Source: Deltaproteobacteria bacterium
GTDB lineage: Bacteria > Myxococcota_A > Polyangia > Polyangiales > Polyangiaceae
Direction: 5' to 3'
DNA length: 64,000 bases
NCBI GenBank assembly: GCA_016218915.1
Contig: JACRCQ010000009.1
Coordinates: 1 to 64,000 of the forward strand
Numbering within the stretch: the first letter of the stretch is position 1; every line of letters begins with the position of its first letter. A model generated the notes under the pieces. It saw nothing but the letters and a program-made list of their open reading frames with translations, did not search any database and was not told the origin of the DNA. Of this stretch, positions 40,123 through 48,281 are shown in pieces. A program made the translations under genes and the position numbers.

Positions 40123-42789
40123 TCAAGGCGTCTGCTTGGTGACCGCGAGCTTCACCTGCTCCACGATCGGGTCGAACTTCACGGGCTTCACGACGAATTC
40201 CTTGGATACCAGCGTTACCGCGGCGGCCGTGGTCGGGCACGTCACGGTCGCTACCGGATATTCCACGACATGGGCCAGCACCGGGTCAAACACGATCGCG
40301 CCGTCCTTGGCAGGCGCCAGCAGCATCCAAAGGTTGCTGTCCTGGCTCGGCACTGGCGCGCTCGTATACGCAGCCATCAGCGCACCCCCTTCATCGGTGA
40401 GCGCAAGCGCAGGGAACCCCTGCTCCGCCGGAATCCCTTGCTCGGTCGAAGGCTGTCCGTAGATCTTGATCCACTGGGTCTTTCCCGATGCATCCAGGCC
40501 TGCCAGAAATACCCTCTGCTGCTCGAAGTGGTAGGCATACCGCCCTGCTGCCACAAACCCGGTCGTGGGCAGCTCCCTGACCGCGTGAATCGCCAAGTCT
40601 GTCAGCGTGTCGTCGCCCCACGGCGAGCTCGCCCAGTGCACAGCCCCGTCTGGCGCTACCTCCATCACGAAGCTCCTTCGAGCCAGGTCGATCGCGCCAG
40701 CCACCAGCACGTCGCCGTTGCTCAGCACGCGAAGCTCGAACGGCTGCATGCCCGGATATCCGAACCCGTCGCAGCCACCGATCGCCTTGGCCCACTGTAC
40801 GGTCCCGTCCAAGCCGAGCTTTGCCAGGAGCATGCGACGGCCGTTCGTGGTCTTGTTCCATTCCAGCCCGGCGACGAAGACGCTGTCGGAAAGGCGGACG
40901 ATCTGCGTGGGATACAAAAACGCCCCGTCGTCATATCGACGAGACCACTCGACCGATCCGTCTGCCCGAATACGCTGCAGCCAGAGCGAGGAAGGGTCAG
41001 CATCCGAGGCCTCGTACGAGCCGGCCACGAAAAACCCTCCCTTCCCGTCTTCCACTGCGCTCAGGAACGTTCTCTGCTCTTGCTTCAAGCCGTTGGGTCC
41101 GGTTTCCAGGATCTCTCCCGGGGGCTCGAAGCGCTCTGCCCAGTACACGCCGCCCGCCTGCCCGAGCTTGAGCAGCGCATAAGGGTCAGCCACCACCAGC
41201 ATCGCGGCATCCTGGGTGGCAAGCACGCGACGAAGCAGGTACGGAGCCGGCTCTGGCCCGTACGGCGGCTCGGTCCGCGGGTCGAGGTACTTCTTGGACC
41301 ACACGACTGCGCCCTGATCGTCGACCTTGGTGAGCGCGTCGAGCCCAGAGCCCCCCAATACCCAACGCCCATCGATGGATCGCGAAAGATCCAGCCAGCC
41401 GAACTCCTCGGTCTGATGGGGAAACCACTGGACCGGCGAGTCGTACATCTTCGCCCACGGCGTGATCGTCGGATTGAGCAGGTGCTCCGGATCCGGACCG
41501 CCCCCAGGGGGATTCTTGTTGGCTGCCGGTGGCTGCTTGCAGGTACCCGTAGCCACGCTCTGGTCGACGATGTTGAAGGTCTTTCCCTCGTCGATGAGAG
41601 TGCCGATCCCTGGAAGCGTGAGAATGAATCCGACGTCCACGTCGGCGCCCGCATGCAGATCGAAGCAGGGAGTCCGGGATTGGTCCGCATCCAGCGCCGC
41701 AGTGCCGTACAGCCCCGCATAGGGGCCGGCGATTCCGTACAGCCGGAAGGACAAGCGCGGTCCCACGCCGACCTTGGCGAATCCAGACAACGTCACATCC
41801 GTGCCATCCGGCGCAAAGGTGGCCTCAGGCACAGGCGTCTTGAACGATACACCGCCCAGCGACGAGTACTCCAGCCCGGTCGTCACCTTGACACCGGCCT
41901 TGGCGCCCACCGCGAACTGGCTCGATGCTTTTCCCTCCACGCGCGAGATCACGTCGACTACGACCGTGAACGTCAGCGGCCCCACGGGAATCAACGTTGG
42001 CTGCGGCGCCACCGAAGCCAGCGTGTACTCCTTTTCGTAGCCGTTGAAAGCCGTGCCCTCGAACCGGACCGATGCCTCGGCATTCGGCGAGATGTACAGG
42101 TGCGCCTTGATCTCGGGCAGCTCGCAGTCTCCGGACAGGCCGAAGGTCAGCACCTCCTCCGCACACCCCTCGACCTTCTTGAGCGCATCGATCGCGCCCC
42201 AGTCCGTGTCGATCCCTACGTCGTAATCGATTCCGCCACCCAGCTCGCCGTGCACGTGCACCTGATCGCCAGTCGTGCTCGTGTTGCCGTCGCCGTCAAA
42301 CAGGTAGAAGTCGAACGGCTCCTTGCCCTTGCCGCTGCCAGCCACCAGCGGGTCGAGCGGAGGGTAGGTCCAGTCGGTCCCAGGATCGGTCCACGAAGGG
42401 ATCTTGGCTGCTGCGACCACGTGAAGACGCTTGAAGGCGAGCTGCGGAGGAGCCCCGACCGTATGAAGCACAAGGCCGTCCGCCCCCTGCTGGACGTCGC
42501 GCACGATGCGGAGCAGCCCTTCCCGGGCCTTGGGCGACGACCCTCCGAGCAGGATGGTGCCACGTTTCGCCGAGGCCAGGGCTGGGGGCACGGACGAGAA
42601 ACGAAGGGTTCCGTCCGGCTCCGAGGCAGTGAGCTTGGCGAGCGCTGCATCGTCGAGCTGCACCACGAAGGGGAATATCTCGTAGGCCAGCTCCTTGATC
42701 GGGGTCGATTCTTCGGGAGCGGGGGACGGCTCGGAGCCGGAGCAGCTGCAGACCGTGGCGGCGAGGATCAAGCAGGTAAGGTTTCGCAT
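40123..42789 (-). CDS. Large lipoprotein with beta domain and C-terminal beta-propeller
   Basis: The 888-residue product begins MRNLTCLILAATVCSCSGSE (Cys 14 and 16 near the lipobox). The first ~430 residues are beta-rich (DFYLFDGDGNTSTTGDQVHV, FDLHAGADVDVGFILTLPG). The last ~420 form repeated WD/PQQ-like units such as GRWVLGGSGLDALTKVDDQG, GGFFVAGSYEASDADPSSLW and NGDVLVAGAIDLARRSFVME, typical of a seven-bladed propeller with the GxxWxxxyxg pattern. Similar lipoproteins are common in Polyangiales with no known role. It is followed on the same strand, with 12 bp spacing in genome order, by another lipoprotein gene upstream (42802-43833). Confidence 0.75.
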   Translation of the reverse strand: MRNLTCLILAATVCSCSGSEPSPAPEESTPIKELAYEIFPFVVQLDDAALAKLTASEPDGTLRFSSVPPALASAKRGTILLGGSSPKAREGLLRIVRDVQQGADGLVLHTVGAPPQLAFKRLHVVAAAKIPSWTDPGTDWTYPPLDPLVAGSGKGKEPFDFYLFDGDGNTSTTGDQVHVHGELGGGIDYDVGIDTDWGAIDALKKVEGCAEEVLTFGLSGDCELPEIKAHLYISPNAEASVRFEGTAFNGYEKEYTLASVAPQPTLIPVGPLTFTVVVDVISRVEGKASSQFAVGAKAGVKVTTGLEYSSLGGVSFKTPVPEATFAPDGTDVTLSGFAKVGVGPRLSFRLYGIAGPYAGLYGTAALDADQSRTPCFDLHAGADVDVGFILTLPGIGTLIDEGKTFNIVDQSVATGTCKQPPAANKNPPGGGPDPEHLLNPTITPWAKMYDSPVQWFPHQTEEFGWLDLSRSIDGRWVLGGSGLDALTKVDDQGAVVWSKKYLDPRTEPPYGPEPAPYLLRRVLATQDAAMLVVADPYALLKLGQAGGVYWAERFEPPGEILETGPNGLKQEQRTFLSAVEDGKGGFFVAGSYEASDADPSSLWLQRIRADGSVEWSRRYDDGAFLYPTQIVRLSDSVFVAGLEWNKTTNGRRMLLAKLGLDGTVQWAKAIGGCDGFGYPGMQPFELRVLSNGDVLVAGAIDLARRSFVMEVAPDGAVHWASSPWGDDTLTDLAIHAVRELPTTGFVAAGRYAYHFEQQRVFLAGLDASGKTQWIKIYGQPSTEQGIPAEQGFPALALTDEGGALMAAYTSAPVPSQDSNLWMLLAPAKDGAIVFDPVLAHVVEYPVATVTCPTTAAAVTLVSKEFVVKPVKFDPIVEQVKLAVTKQTP

Positions 42790-42801
42790 GGTGTCCTGGT
42801 G

Positions 42802-43833
42802 TCACGGGCAATCAGCTGCCGTGTAGATCTGGCCCATCTGGACCACCTCAAAGGCCGTGCCCGGGATCGCCTTGAGCTGGTTCAGATCCTCGTCGTCAAA
42901 GCTCGGATCCGGTGCCCCCTGGAAGAACCAGTTCGAGCCGTTGTCAGCATTGATGAACCCGTACTTCTTCAGCGCTTCGACCACGACCTTGGACTGTCCC
43001 GTAAAACCTGAGATGTCGAAGCTGGCCTTCATGCGCAGGCGCATGCCCATCGGCGGGACGTCCGCGCCGGTGTCGGAGCTGGCGAAGTGGGTCGCCGGGT
43101 GGACGAAAGCCTGGCGCGTATCGCTGAAGGTCACCCGGATGGCATGGTTGATCGCACCGGCCTTGACCTCGTCGTAGCGCACCAGGCCAGGGAAGATCGG
43201 CAATCCCGCTGCGTCGGCCGAGGTCCAGCAATCGATGTAGCTGGTCCTGGTTCCGCGGAACCCGGTCTTCAGATCGAACACCGCGCCTGATCCGCATTGC
43301 CAGCCGGGATTGACGAACTGCGAGGCGAACGTCTCGTAGAGCATGCAGTTGTCCGTGTCGATCACGAGCACGTGCGCATCGCCACCGGCCTCCACGGGCG
43401 CGTTGGGCGGAATCGGATACGGCCCTGGATCACTCTCGTAGTCGAAGGTCATGTCCACCTTCGGCTGCGAGCCGGTGACGGTCGTATACGGAATGCCGAA
43501 GTCCGAGCCGAAGTCCGGGTGGAGCTTGGAGCCGCCGTGCGAGTTGATGTAGGCGATGATGGCATCCGAGCTCGGATCCACCGGATCCGCTGACACGTCG
43601 CGGTTCCAGGGATCCGTGGCGGGAAAGACCTTGCAGCTGCCGATCGTACCGCCAGAAGGCAGGCTCCCTCCTGCGCCCGATCCGCCTGATCCGCCCGTTG
43701 CGCCTGTCCCGCCCGTTCCGCCCGACCCACCGCTCCCTCCCCCACCGTCCGGGCTGGAGGCAGGTGCACCCTGGTCCGAGCTCGATCCACAAGAAGCAAG
43801 CATGAGCAGGCTCAGAATCGCGACGTAACGCAT
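42802..43833 (-). CDS. Conserved secreted lipoprotein (DPWNRDVSxxP family)
   Basis: The 343-residue product has a lipobox at ASCGSS (Cys 15) and a ~35-residue Gly/Ser/Thr linker. A conserved domain follows with FPATDPWNRDVSADPVDPSS, LHPDFGSDFGIPY, GPYPIPPNAPVEAGGDAHVL, WTSADAAGLPIFPGLVRYDE and KKYGFINADNGSNWFFQG. From memory these segments define an uncharacterised family in actinobacteria and myxobacteria, often in organisms that degrade plant polymers. The invariant W, D and H residues suggest an enzyme but no mechanism is known. It starts the leftward pair with the large propeller lipoprotein. Confidence 0.8.
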   Translation of the reverse strand: MRYVAILSLLMLASCGSSSDQGAPASSPDGGGGSGGSGGTGGTGATGGSGGSGAGGSLPSGGTIGSCKVFPATDPWNRDVSADPVDPSSDAIIAYINSHGGSKLHPDFGSDFGIPYTTVTGSQPKVDMTFDYESDPGPYPIPPNAPVEAGGDAHVLVIDTDNCMLYETFASQFVNPGWQCGSGAVFDLKTGFRGTRTSYIDCWTSADAAGLPIFPGLVRYDEVKAGAINHAIRVTFSDTRQAFVHPATHFASSDTGADVPPMGMRLRMKASFDISGFTGQSKVVVEALKKYGFINADNGSNWFFQGAPDPSFDDEDLNQLKAIPGTAFEVVQMGQIYTAADCP

Positions 43834-43854
43834 GAGTCACCTCCACCCTTCTTT

Positions 43855-45009
43855 CTACTCTCTCTCCGCAGCGAGGACCACACGGTTCCGCCCGCTGCTC
43901 TTGGCGACGTAGAGAGCCTGATCAGCGCGCTGAACCACGCTGGACAGGCCCTGATCCCCTGTTGGATCGAGGCCTGCGACGCCTGCGCTCGTGGTGATCC
44001 GAAGAGGCTTGCCGCAGGCCTGGAAGTCGCTCTGCTCGATGGCAACCCGGATGCGCTCTGCAAGGCTGCGCGCTGCAGGTGCCGCTGCGCCTGGCAGCAC
44101 GATGCAGAACTCCTCGCCGCCATATCGCGTGAGCAGATCGCTCTTACGCAGACAGGAGCGGACGATCTCCACAAAGCGTGTCAATACCTCGTCACCTGCC
44201 GCATGACCGTGCTCGTCATTCACCCGCTTGAAGTGATCGACATCCAGGATCACCACCGACAGATCGGCCGCATCGCGCAAGGCGCGTGCAATCTCCCTGT
44301 TGCCCAGATCGAACAGCGTACGGCGATTGAACGCCCCTGTCAGCGGGTCGGTCATGGCAAGCTCGGTCATGGCCTGCTCCTGGCGCTCGCGGTGCAGCAG
44401 CAGGAATCCCAGAGAGGATACGAGCGTCGTGGCCTGGGCCACCAGGGCACTTACGATCGGAAGCCCAGCGCTGTCGTGCCCGTCCAGGTACAGATCCGGA
44501 CGAAACACCGCTGCGGCTGCGCGAAGGGCCATGAGCGTGCCGCCGGCGAGATTCGCAAGGATCAGCAGGTGGCTTCCCAGGCGCCGGGCCGTGTCGCGAA
44601 GGCGCAGGCACAGCCAGCCGATCGCGTACAGCACCCCGCCGTAGAGGATTCCACCAAGCACCAGACGCATCTGGGCGTGGGTGACCAGCAGGCCGAAGCC
44701 GAGACCGCAGGCGATGGCTGCCAGGACAGGGAGCCACAGGACGACCTTGCGGCCGTGGAACTCGAGAAGTGCAGCGATCTGCAGGGAGAAGGCGAGACAC
44801 GACGCGACGTTGATCCCGACGATCGACACTGGACCGGTGATCCATCCGCGCGACAGGAAGAAGGCAAATGACAGGCTCTGCAGGGCCAGGGAGATCGCCC
44901 ACTTGCCCGCACCTCGACGTCGGGGCCCTCCCACGGCTGCCCACAGCGAGACTGCGAGCACAGCGTCGTTGAGAACGAGCGCGAAGTAGAGGGTTTCGAG
45001 GTCGAGCAT
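43855..45009 (-). CDS. Membrane-bound diguanylate cyclase (GGDEF)
   Basis: The 384-residue protein has six or seven membrane helices in the first ~210 residues and a C-terminal GGDEF domain. The active-site loop is RYGGEEFCIVLPG (GGEEF, an active variant; ~297-301), preceded by the catalytic-metal segment VVILDVDHFKRVNDEHGHAA. The inhibitory I-site RKSD lies five residues before it, so product feedback is expected. It makes cyclic di-GMP from two GTP in response to a membrane signal. ATG 45009 (MLDLETLYFALVLND) follows GGTGGG. It is a single leftward gene divergent from the CAP-like lipoprotein. Confidence 0.93.
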   Translation of the reverse strand: MLDLETLYFALVLNDAVLAVSLWAAVGGPRRRGAGKWAISLALQSLSFAFFLSRGWITGPVSIVGINVASCLAFSLQIAALLEFHGRKVVLWLPVLAAIACGLGFGLLVTHAQMRLVLGGILYGGVLYAIGWLCLRLRDTARRLGSHLLILANLAGGTLMALRAAAAVFRPDLYLDGHDSAGLPIVSALVAQATTLVSSLGFLLLHRERQEQAMTELAMTDPLTGAFNRRTLFDLGNREIARALRDAADLSVVILDVDHFKRVNDEHGHAAGDEVLTRFVEIVRSCLRKSDLLTRYGGEEFCIVLPGAAAPAARSLAERIRVAIEQSDFQACGKPLRITTSAGVAGLDPTGDQGLSSVVQRADQALYVAKSSGRNRVVLAAERE

Positions 45010-45097
45010 CGAGCCCACCCCATGGTCGGCTGCGCACGCTCCACGGTCAACAGCTGTCATACGCACCCTGGCCCGGTTCCTGGTACCATTGACCTCG

Positions 45098-45901
45098 ATG
45101 CGCACCTTTGCCGTTGTTGCCCTGGCCTTCACCATCCTGTCGTGCGGCACCAGCTCGTCCACCGATCCCGGCCCTGCAGCTGCCGGCGCAGCAGGAAGCG
45201 TTGCAGACGCCTCCCCTGAAGCCGAGGCAGGACAGGGCGGCGCGGCCGGCGTGGGAGGCAATCCTGATTGCCAGTTCACGGTGCAGAAGGCCGAGTGCAA
45301 CACGTGCCTGCACACAACTTGCGGCGATCCCTGCGCGACGTGCAGCAAGCTCGCGTCGTGCGGCGCGCTGTACACCTGCATGACGGATTGCACGTCGCAC
45401 GACTGCCAGAAGCAGTGCGAGGCGCAGTATCCCGATGCCCTGCTGCCGCTCATCGACTTCCTCGGAAAGGGCGGCTGCGTCGACCAGCAGTGCCAGGGCT
45501 CTTGCGACCTCGGGCTGGGCGGCTCCGGCCCGGACCCCTTCGAGAGCGCGCGCGTCCAGTGCGTCAACAGGATCAACGAGCTGCGCGGGCAGGTCGGCTC
45601 GCCGCCGGTCACCCGCGACACGAAGCGCGAGCCTTGCGCGGACTTGCAGGTTCGACACGACGCCACCACGGGTGTTGCCTACGGCCACCTGCCGCCGTGC
45701 GCCGAGCTTGGCCAGAATGAATGCCTACCTGCCCAGGGATCGCCGGCAACGCTGGTGCTCAGCTGCCTGCAGACATTCTTCGACGAGGGCTCGAGCTCGG
45801 ACCGCTACAAGAACATCACCAACCCGGACTTCAAGTCGGTGGCCTGCGGATTCTTCAACGCTACCGACGGAAACGTCTGGCTCCTGCAGAACATGTACTG
45901 A
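45098..45901 (+). CDS. Lipoprotein with divergent CAP/SCP-like domain
   Basis: The 267-residue product (MRTFAVVALAFTILSCGTSS) has a lipobox at LSC and an Ala/Gly linker. A Cys-rich segment of ~80 residues follows (CNTCLHTTCGDPCATCSKLA), then a C-terminal region. That region has CVNRINELRGQVGSPPVTRD and SSDRYKNITNPDFKSVACGF, ending NVWLLQNMY. The order NxxR...C....h....YxNIxxPxxxxVxCGfxxxxxgxvWxxQNm matches CAP/SCP (PR-1) domains, but the usual active His/Glu set is not clear. A TTG nine bases upstream could also start it; ATG was chosen. Confidence 0.68.
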   Translation: MRTFAVVALAFTILSCGTSSSTDPGPAAAGAAGSVADASPEAEAGQGGAAGVGGNPDCQFTVQKAECNTCLHTTCGDPCATCSKLASCGALYTCMTDCTSHDCQKQCEAQYPDALLPLIDFLGKGGCVDQQCQGSCDLGLGGSGPDPFESARVQCVNRINELRGQVGSPPVTRDTKREPCADLQVRHDATTGVAYGHLPPCAELGQNECLPAQGSPATLVLSCLQTFFDEGSSSDRYKNITNPDFKSVACGFFNATDGNVWLLQNMY

Positions 45902-46007
45902 CCCAAGACACTGTCTTTCGAGCACCGATCACGGAACAGAGCACGATCGCAAGGCGAGTTGCCGCGATTCGCCCGAGCAGCTATGAGGCTCCTGGTCGAG
46001 GTACCCC

Positions 46008-46676
46008 GTGGACCGTTGGTTGAGCGTCGTGTGGATCGCGCTGATCGCTGCAGTGGTAGCGCTGCTCGCCGTGCCTGCTGGACGCGAAGCATTTGAGGCT
46101 GCCACCAAGGCACACCCCTATCCGATGGGGATCGCGAAGATCGCGTTGCTGGGTACGATGGGAGAGCTGCTCGGTGGGAAGATCGTCACCGGCAAGTGGA
46201 GGCTCGGGGGCATCCGGCTGTGGCAGCGCGTGCTGGTCTGGGCCCTGCTCGGCGTGATGTTCACCGCGGTATTCCCGCTCTTCTCGTTCGGCGTCGACGG
46301 GCTTCTCGACAAGGGACTTCTTCCCGGCAAGGGTATCGTCCTGGTGACCGCGTTCTGGAAGTCGTTCTTCATGAACATGATCTTCGCCTTCCCGATGATG
46401 GTCCTGCATCGAATCACGGACACGCTGATCGATCGGAACCAGCTGTTTTCGAGCTGGCCGCTGGTGGAGGTGTTCGTGGGAATCGATTGGCGGAACATGT
46501 TCCGGGTGGTGGGCGCAGCGTGCATCTGGTTCTGGATTCCGGCGCACACGTTGACGTTCGTGCTGCCGCCGGAATACCGGGTGATGTCCGCGGCCCTGCT
46601 TGCGATCGTGCTGGGAATGATCCTCGGAATTGCGAAGAAGCGCGCCAGGGCTGCGCAGGCGGGCGGAGCTGCATGA
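46008..46676 (+). CDS. Mpv17/PMP22-like membrane protein
   Basis: The 222-residue product has four or five membrane helices. The central SFFMNMIFAFPMMVLHRITD and the C-terminal NMFRVVGAACIWFWIPAHTL, TFVLPPEYRVMSAALLAIVLG match from memory bacterial members of the Mpv17/PMP22 family. Eukaryotic homologues form membrane channels; the bacterial role is unknown. The start is a GTG at 46008 with GAGGT upstream. Its stop overlaps the next ATG (ATGA at 46673), so it is co-translated with the DUF2490-like outer-membrane protein. Confidence 0.62.
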   Translation: MDRWLSVVWIALIAAVVALLAVPAGREAFEAATKAHPYPMGIAKIALLGTMGELLGGKIVTGKWRLGGIRLWQRVLVWALLGVMFTAVFPLFSFGVDGLLDKGLLPGKGIVLVTAFWKSFFMNMIFAFPMMVLHRITDTLIDRNQLFSSWPLVEVFVGIDWRNMFRVVGAACIWFWIPAHTLTFVLPPEYRVMSAALLAIVLGMILGIAKKRARAAQAGGAA

Positions 46677-47431
46677 CGAAACGATGGGTGGCTGCGCTGG
46701 CGCTGGCCGCGGGCCTGTGCTGGTGCACGGGAGCACTTGCGGAGACGCCGAAGACCGCGCGCGTGTGGACCTACGGCAACCTGGTGACGATGTTCTCGCC
46801 CGAGTGGGGACTGTTCGTGATGCCGGGCATGCGCTACGAGCTGTCGCGCAGCGAGGGCCCGGAGAAGCGTCATTACTTCGACGAGCTGTTCGTGGGGCCC
46901 CTGTACGTGCGCAAGCTCGGCGCTGCCACGCTCAAGGTCGGGCTCTGGTACTACTTCATGGGGTACCCGATCCGGGCCAAGGACGACTACCAGTGGTCCC
47001 ACAACGTCGAGCTCGTTCCCCAGATCGACTACCGGTGGAAGGACTTCGTCTTCACCAACCGGGTGATCCTGCACAACACCTTCTACGCGAGCGTGTACAA
47101 GCCCCCGTCGCAGAAGCTCGGCTTCGGCATGGTGCTGCGCGAGATGGTGCAAGCCACCTGGTGGGCCACGAAGGACGTTGGAATCCTTGCTGCGGACGAG
47201 CCCTTCATCGGAATTGCGGAAGACTCGGCCGCGCCGGACAGCGCGATCGGCTACTGGCCCCGCGGCCTTCGGCTCAATCGAATCTATGGGGGAGTGAGCT
47301 GGAAGATCGATCCGTCGCTCACCCTGACCCCGCAGTACATCTACGAGACCTCCTACGACACCCGCGGTCGGGTTCAGGAGGTCGGCCACTACCTGTTCAC
47401 GACCCTGTCGTGGGTGGTGCGCACGTACTGA
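46673..47431 (+). CDS. DUF2490-like outer-membrane beta-barrel protein
   Basis: The 252-residue product has a signal peptide (ALALAAGLCWCTGALA). It then has alternating amphipathic beta-strands: ARVWTYGNLVTMFSPEWGLF, ATLKVGLWYYFMGYP, NVELVPQIDYRWKDFVFTN and LTLTPQYIYETSYDTRGRVQ. A terminal aromatic strand ends in Tyr. The Trp/Tyr strand pattern and length fit the DUF2490 family of small outer-membrane proteins of unknown substrate. Translational coupling to the inner-membrane Mpv17-like protein suggests a paired envelope function (inference). Confidence 0.65.
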   Translation: MTKRWVAALALAAGLCWCTGALAETPKTARVWTYGNLVTMFSPEWGLFVMPGMRYELSRSEGPEKRHYFDELFVGPLYVRKLGAATLKVGLWYYFMGYPIRAKDDYQWSHNVELVPQIDYRWKDFVFTNRVILHNTFYASVYKPPSQKLGFGMVLREMVQATWWATKDVGILAADEPFIGIAEDSAAPDSAIGYWPRGLRLNRIYGGVSWKIDPSLTLTPQYIYETSYDTRGRVQEVGHYLFTTLSWVVRTY

Positions 47432-47483
47432 GCTGCGGCGTCGATTCGTTTCGCGGTCCGGGCGGATGCGATAGCATGCGCGG

Positions 47484-48281
47484 ATGCAGAGCTTCCCGCA
47501 GCAGGCCAAGCCCCCCTACGGCGACCCTCCCGCCGAGCAAGGCATCGAGTACTTCGCCGCACTGAAGTTCATCTTCAGCCAGCAGAACGCCTGGAGCTCC
47601 ATCCTGCTGCTCACCGTGCTGCTGTTCATTCCCGTGGTGGGGCAGATTGTGATGTATGGCTGGCAGTGCGAGATCCTCCAACGGCTGGAGCGGCGCGACC
47701 CAAAGCCGATCCCCGAGTTCAGCTTCTCGGACTTCACGCACTACCTGTCCCGCGGCGTGACGCCGTTCGTCACCCAGATCCTGCTCACCATGCCGTTCTC
47801 GGTCGTGTTCGGTGCGCTGGGTGGAATCTCGGCCATGGTCGCCATGGTCGCCACACGTGGAATGCACCACACCCGGGGCGAACCCCCCTGGGCAGTCCTG
47901 AGCGTCTACGGCGTGGTGATGCTGCTGAGCCTGGCCAGCGCACCGTTCATCGCCATCCTGATGAATGCGGGTCTGGTGCGCGCCGAGCTCACCGAAGATC
48001 TGGGCAAGACCCTGTCGTTTTCGGCGCTGCTGGCCTACATCAAGCGCACCTGGGCCACCACGTTCGTGGCGTCGTTCCTCTACGGCCTGCTCGCCTCGTT
48101 CGTCATCCTGCTCGGCTTGCTCTGCTGCTACTTCGGTCTGTTTCCGGCCTCGATCATCGTGGCCACCGGCATGGTCCACCTGCGCTTCCAGATCTACCAG
48201 AAGTACCTTGCGCGAGGAGGCGACCCCATCCCGGTCAAGCCTCCTGTGCAGCTCCCCTCCGAGCAGGCGTCCACAAGCTGA
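47484..48281 (+). CDS. DUF4013-like polytopic membrane protein
   Basis: The 265-residue product has a cytoplasmic N-terminus followed by about six helices. It contains YFAALKFIFSQQNAWSSILL, VGQIVMYGWQCEILQRLERR and DFTHYLSRGVTPFVTQILLT. This order (a soluble start, a GYxxEIxRR loop, F.D) matches the DUF4013 family seen in archaea and bacteria. Its role is unknown. ATG 47484 has no strong Shine-Dalgarno. The stop codon touches that of the convergent TPR gene with no base between. Confidence 0.65.
   Translation: MQSFPQQAKPPYGDPPAEQGIEYFAALKFIFSQQNAWSSILLLTVLLFIPVVGQIVMYGWQCEILQRLERRDPKPIPEFSFSDFTHYLSRGVTPFVTQILLTMPFSVVFGALGGISAMVAMVATRGMHHTRGEPPWAVLSVYGVVMLLSLASAPFIAILMNAGLVRAELTEDLGKTLSFSALLAYIKRTWATTFVASFLYGLLASFVILLGLLCCYFGLFPASIIVATGMVHLRFQIYQKYLARGGDPIPVKPPVQLPSEQASTS

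Noticed and set aside
40101..40123. GC-rich dyad around GGGCGCCC as a terminator
   Set aside because: The stem has mismatches, no loop at its centre and no T-tract; evidence is too weak.
39922..43011. Very long open frame (1029 codons) on the plus strand
   Set aside because: It is antisense to the propeller lipoprotein gene and has an Arg/His-rich, low-complexity translation with no domains.
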